NCBI RefSeq assembly: GCF_014385165.1
Contig: NZ_JACRTF010000001.1
Location: forward strand, 4,216,001-4,280,000
DNA length: 64,000 bases
Source: Jilunia laotingensis
GTDB lineage: Bacteria > Bacteroidota > Bacteroidia > Bacteroidales > Bacteroidaceae
Direction: 5' to 3'
Shown here: one piece after another, positions 60,654-64,000 of the stretch
How positions within the stretch are numbered: position 1 is the first letter of the stretch
Layout of the letters: each line of letters starts with the position of its first letter
Notes under the pieces: model-generated
Told to the model about the DNA's origin: nothing
The model's input: only the letters and a program-made list of their open reading frames with translations
Databases searched by the model: none
Program-made: the position numbers and the translations under genes

Positions 60654-62540
60654 TTAAAATTGATACACCTGTTCTATATAATTTATAAATGCTTCATTGA
60701 GCATTTTCACACCTCCCGGTGTGGGGTAGTCACCGCTAAAGTACCAATCGCCTTTATGGTCAGGGCAGGCTTCATGAAGACCGTTCAACGGCTGATATAC
60801 GATTTCAACCTTCGCTTTCGTTCCCTTTGGAGTAAGTAACTCGACCATTTTGGCAGAAATCTCTTCATCTGTAAAAGGAGCATATATTTCCTTTACATAA
60901 TTCACCATCTGTTCCTTGGGCAACCCTACCTGATCTTTAGACTTCCGGTAGGCAGCCGCTATAACATCCTTCATGTCGCGCTCTTTCAGCAATTCGATAG
61001 CGGCTTTAAAAGCAATAAACTCGCTCATCTTAGCCATATCGATGCCATAATAGTCGGGATAACGTACCTGTGGGGAAGAACTGACTATGACAATCTTCTT
61101 CGGTCCAAGACGGTCAAGAATGCCGATAATGCTTTGGCGAAGGGTGGTTCCACGTACAATACTGTCGTCTATAATCACCAGATTATCGATGCCGGCACGG
61201 AGACTGCCATAAGTGATGTCGTAAACATGTGCCGCCAGATCATTCCGGCTATTGCCTTCGGCAATGAACGTCCGGAGCTTAATGTCCTTGATTGCTACTT
61301 TCTCACTCCGGATGCGTCGGGAAAGAATCGTTTCCAGCTCCTTCCTATCGGGGTTGTGTCCCAATGAAGCAATCTGCCGCACCTTCTCTTCATTCAGATA
61401 GTTATCCAATCCCTCGAGCATACCATAGAAAGCAACCTCGGCTGTATTCGGAATAAATGAAAAAACCGTATGGTCGATGTCATTATTAACCGCCTTCAAA
61501 ATACGGGGGATCAACTTTTCACCCAATAGTTTACGTTCCCGGTAAATATCGACATCACTCCCCCGGGAAAAGTAGATACGTTCAAAAGAACATGCTTTCT
61601 TCTCGCGTTGCTTATTGATCTGGGCGGTACGCAACCGACCGTTTTTATTGATAATAAGTGCTTGCCCCGGAAGCAACTCTTTTATTTCCTCCACCGGTAG
61701 GTTCAGAGCCGTCTGGATAACAGGACGTTCGGAAGCTAAAACGGCTATCTCCTCATCCTGATACCAGAACGCAGGACGAATCCCCCAAGGATCGCGCAAT
61801 GCGAAAGATTCACCGCTTCCGGTCAAACCGCAAATCACATATCCCCCATCCCATTCTTTGCTGGAACTTCTCAAGACATTGGCAAGGTCGATATGATCTT
61901 CTATATAATTGGTAATTCCCATACCGGTCAGTCCTTCCGTCTCGGCAAGGTTAAAGAGGCGTTCCACTTCACGATCCAACCGATGCCCCACCTGTTCGAG
62001 CATGATATACGTATCGGCATACTTACGAGGATGCTGTCCGATGGCTGTGATACGGGCAAATATTTCATCGACATTCGTCATATTGAAATTACCACAGAGA
62101 GCCAGATTCTTGGCACGCCAGTTGTTTCGTCTCAGGAAGGGATGCACATAAGATATCCCGGATTTCCCTGTGGTAGAATAGCGTAAATGCCCCATATACG
62201 CTTCACCGGCAAAGGGAAGCGTACGTTTTACGAACTCCACATCATGCAACTGTTCGGAGGTGATATCTTTGAAATTACCTTGTACCGTTGCAAAAATGTC
62301 TGTGATAGCACCCGAACCCAACGCCCGTTCACGGAACATGTATTCTTCACCGGGATTGGCTTCCAGCTTCACACAAGCCAGCCCAGCTCCTTCCTGACCC
62401 CGGTTATGCTGCTTTTCCATCAACAGATAGAGTTTGTTCAAACCGTACATCCATGTGCCATACTTCTTTTCGTAATATTCCAGCGGCTTAAGTAGGCGAA
62501 TCATGGCAACGCCACATTCATGCTTTAACTGTTCCATCAA
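60654..62540 (-). CDS. purF: Amidophosphoribosyltransferase-family protein (PurF-like, long form)
   Basis: A 628-residue protein, longer than the usual 470-510 of PurF. The class II glutaminase domain begins with CGVAMIRL, Cys9 being the probable nucleophile after removal of eight residues; GHLRYSTTGKSG and CGNFNMTNVDE follow. The PRPP-binding motif is VIIDDSIVRGTTLRQ (near 442-456). It makes phosphoribosylamine from PRPP and glutamine, the first step of purine synthesis. It is 8 bp after glmS. Bacteroides often has another purF, so this long form may be specialised. Confidence 0.85.
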   Translation of the reverse strand: MMEQLKHECGVAMIRLLKPLEYYEKKYGTWMYGLNKLYLLMEKQHNRGQEGAGLACVKLEANPGEEYMFRERALGSGAITDIFATVQGNFKDITSEQLHDVEFVKRTLPFAGEAYMGHLRYSTTGKSGISYVHPFLRRNNWRAKNLALCGNFNMTNVDEIFARITAIGQHPRKYADTYIMLEQVGHRLDREVERLFNLAETEGLTGMGITNYIEDHIDLANVLRSSSKEWDGGYVICGLTGSGESFALRDPWGIRPAFWYQDEEIAVLASERPVIQTALNLPVEEIKELLPGQALIINKNGRLRTAQINKQREKKACSFERIYFSRGSDVDIYRERKLLGEKLIPRILKAVNNDIDHTVFSFIPNTAEVAFYGMLEGLDNYLNEEKVRQIASLGHNPDRKELETILSRRIRSEKVAIKDIKLRTFIAEGNSRNDLAAHVYDITYGSLRAGIDNLVIIDDSIVRGTTLRQSIIGILDRLGPKKIVIVSSSPQVRYPDYYGIDMAKMSEFIAFKAAIELLKERDMKDVIAAAYRKSKDQVGLPKEQMVNYVKEIYAPFTDEEISAKMVELLTPKGTKAKVEIVYQPLNGLHEACPDHKGDWYFSGDYPTPGGVKMLNEAFINYIEQVYQF

Positions 62541-62548
62541 ATCCTCAA

Positions 62549-64000
62549 TTATTCAACTGTTACTGATTTTGCAAGATTCCTCGGTTGATCGACATCCATC
62601 CCCTTGCATACCGCCACATGATAGGCAAGCATCTGCAACGGCACCGTAGTAATCAACGGATCAAGACATTCTATTGTTTGCGGAAGTTCGATGCAATAAT
62701 CGGCTATTTTACTAATCACCGTATCCCCTTCGGTCACCAACGCGATCACTCTTCCTTTACGCGCCTTGATTTCCTGAATGTTGCTCAGCACTTTCTCATA
62801 CAGTCCGTTTTGTGTAGCGATAACTACCACTGGCATTTCAGCATCGACCAGTGCAATAGGGCCATGCTTCATTTCTGCCGCAGGATAGCCTTCAGCATGA
62901 ATATATGAGATTTCTTTCAACTTCAAAGCACCTTCCAATGCCACCGGATAGGAATACCCGCGACCCAGATAGATGAAGTTGTGTGCATAGGTGAATATTT
63001 TAGACAACTCTGCTATTTTATCATTCAGCTTCAAGACCTGTTTCATCTTTTCAGGTATGCCGTTCAATTCATGAACGACCTTCAGGAACTGGGCCTCGCC
63101 AATGGTTCTCTTTTCCCTTGCCAATGTCAATGCAAGCATCGTAAGGACGGTCACTTGTCCGGTAAAGGCTTTAGTCGATGCTACCCCGATCTCAGGTCCC
63201 ACATGGATATAAGAGCCGGTATGAGTGGCACGCGGTATGGAGGAACCGATGGCATTGCATATTCCATAAATAAAGGCTCCCCTACTTTTTGCCAATTCCA
63301 CTGCGGCTAACGTATCGGCAGTCTCACCGCTTTGGGAGATGGCTATCACAACATCATTTTCATCTATCACCGGATCACGGTAACGGAATTCGGATGCATA
63401 TTCCACTTCGACCGGAATACGGCAAAAGCTCTCGATCAGATGTTTTCCTATGAGTCCCGCATGCCAGGAAGTTCCACAAGCCACAATGATGAAACGTTTT
63501 GCTTTCAGAAGTTTTTCTTTATAGTCGATAACCGCGGAAAGCACCACACTGTTACCATCGATGTTAATGCGGCCACGCATACAGTCATGGATGCAACCCG
63601 GCTGTTCAAAGATTTCCTTTAACATGAAGTGTGGGTAACCCTCTTTTTCCAATTGTCCCAGATTCATCTCCACCTTGGTAACTTCGGGAGTCATTTCGAC
63701 ATTATTCAGATTGACTACTTTCAGCTCTTTGTCCCTGTGTATAACCGCGATTTCTTCATCCTCCAGATACACAACCTTGTCGGTATACTCCACAATCGGA
63801 GTGGCATCCGATGCTAAAAAGAATTCATCCGCACCAATGCCTACCACCAACGGACTACTTTTACGGGCCGCAATAATCTCGTCGGGATGGTCTTTCTCCA
63901 AAACTGCGATAGCATATGCACCTATCACTTCACGCAACGCCAATTGAACGGCTGTCAGCAAATCAAGATGATTAGTGACTTTCATATACTCAATGAGCTG
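62549..64000 (-). CDS. glmS: Glutamine--fructose-6-phosphate aminotransferase (5' partial)
   Basis: The frame runs off the right edge of the window; the ATG at 63985 is internal, because the reading frame continues upstream as QLIEY. The visible part starts in the glutaminase domain (LREVIGAYAIAVLEKDHPD) and includes both SIS domains: ISQSGETADTLAAVE, VASTKAFTGQ and LGRGYSYPVALEGALKLKE, and the C-terminal DQPRNLAKSVTVE with the catalytic lysine. It makes glucosamine-6-phosphate, the source of UDP-GlcNAc for wall, LPS and capsule. First visible gene of the glmS-purF-carA-carB operon. Confidence 0.96.
   Translation of the reverse strand, partial: QLIEYMKVTNHLDLLTAVQLALREVIGAYAIAVLEKDHPDEIIAARKSSPLVVGIGADEFFLASDATPIVEYTDKVVYLEDEEIAVIHRDKELKVVNLNNVEMTPEVTKVEMNLGQLEKEGYPHFMLKEIFEQPGCIHDCMRGRINIDGNSVVLSAVIDYKEKLLKAKRFIIVACGTSWHAGLIGKHLIESFCRIPVEVEYASEFRYRDPVIDENDVVIAISQSGETADTLAAVELAKSRGAFIYGICNAIGSSIPRATHTGSYIHVGPEIGVASTKAFTGQVTVLTMLALTLAREKRTIGEAQFLKVVHELNGIPEKMKQVLKLNDKIAELSKIFTYAHNFIYLGRGYSYPVALEGALKLKEISYIHAEGYPAAEMKHGPIALVDAEMPVVVIATQNGLYEKVLSNIQEIKARKGRVIALVTEGDTVISKIADYCIELPQTIECLDPLITTVPLQMLAYHVAVCKGMDVDQPRNLAKSVTVE

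Noticed and set aside
56233..64000. Long opposite-strand ORFs inside carB, carA, purF and glmS
   Set aside because: Shadow ORFs caused by codon bias of conserved housekeeping genes.

Overview
The window is chromosomal DNA from a gut-type Bacteroides. The evidence is two complete upxY/upxZ capsular polysaccharide (CPS) operons with invertible promoters, Bacteroides-type promoter boxes (TTTG, 18-20 bp, TAnnTTTG), the heme-uptake genes hmuS-T-U-V, a virE/DUF4248/HU/'smalltalk' accessory module, and low-GC intergenic DNA. Species cannot be fixed from the sequence alone.

Layout. 1-2131 (+): end of an hmu heme-utilisation operon. 2217-2885 (-): KDPG aldolase. 3121-4419 (+): NhaC-type antiporter. 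4585-9050 (-): four-gene envelope/cytoplasm set (two Gfo/Idh/MocA oxidoreductases, a DUF1080 lipoprotein, an exported TIM-barrel protein) resembling a 3-keto-glycoside breakdown route. 9475-28683 (-): capsule locus 1, running from upxY at the right to a WecA-like initiating transferase at the left. 28684-29423: its leader, invertible promoter and a long hairpin, followed by a decayed virE fragment. 29424-48925 (-): capsule locus 2, AT-rich, with a CDP-glycerol/glycerol-phosphate module, a UDP-hexosaminuronate module (TviB/TviC-like), an IS5-family insertion and a nonsense-split flippase gene. 48926-49457: leader, invertible promoter and hairpin of locus 2. 49559-53494 (+, with DUF4248 on -): accessory module. 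53623-56135 (-): AAA-ATPase/PD-(D/E)XK protein and two unknown small proteins. 56233-64000 (-): housekeeping operon glmS, purF-like, carA, carB.

How it works together. Each CPS operon starts with a NusG-like antiterminator (UpxY) and a trans-inhibitor of other loci's UpxY proteins (UpxZ). A 171-bp promoter segment flanked by 28-30 bp inverted repeats lies upstream of each. In the orientation given here both promoters point right, away from their capsule genes, so both loci read as OFF. A long near-perfect hairpin sits just downstream of each reversed promoter, as if to stop the outward transcript. The upxY leaders share strongly conserved blocks that are the probable antitermination signals.

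Several genes are broken or frameshifted: an FemAB/GNAT-like gene at an A7 run, wzx by an in-frame TAG, the glycerophosphotransferase by an IS, and a 97-aa accessory ORF at an A6 run. The most interesting signals are the paired OFF switches with opposing hairpins, the glycerol-1-phosphate dehydrogenase beside CDP-glycerol genes, the radical-SAM/flavoprotein/papain-like-amidase set in locus 1, and the virE relic showing that locus 1 once carried the same accessory module as locus 2.
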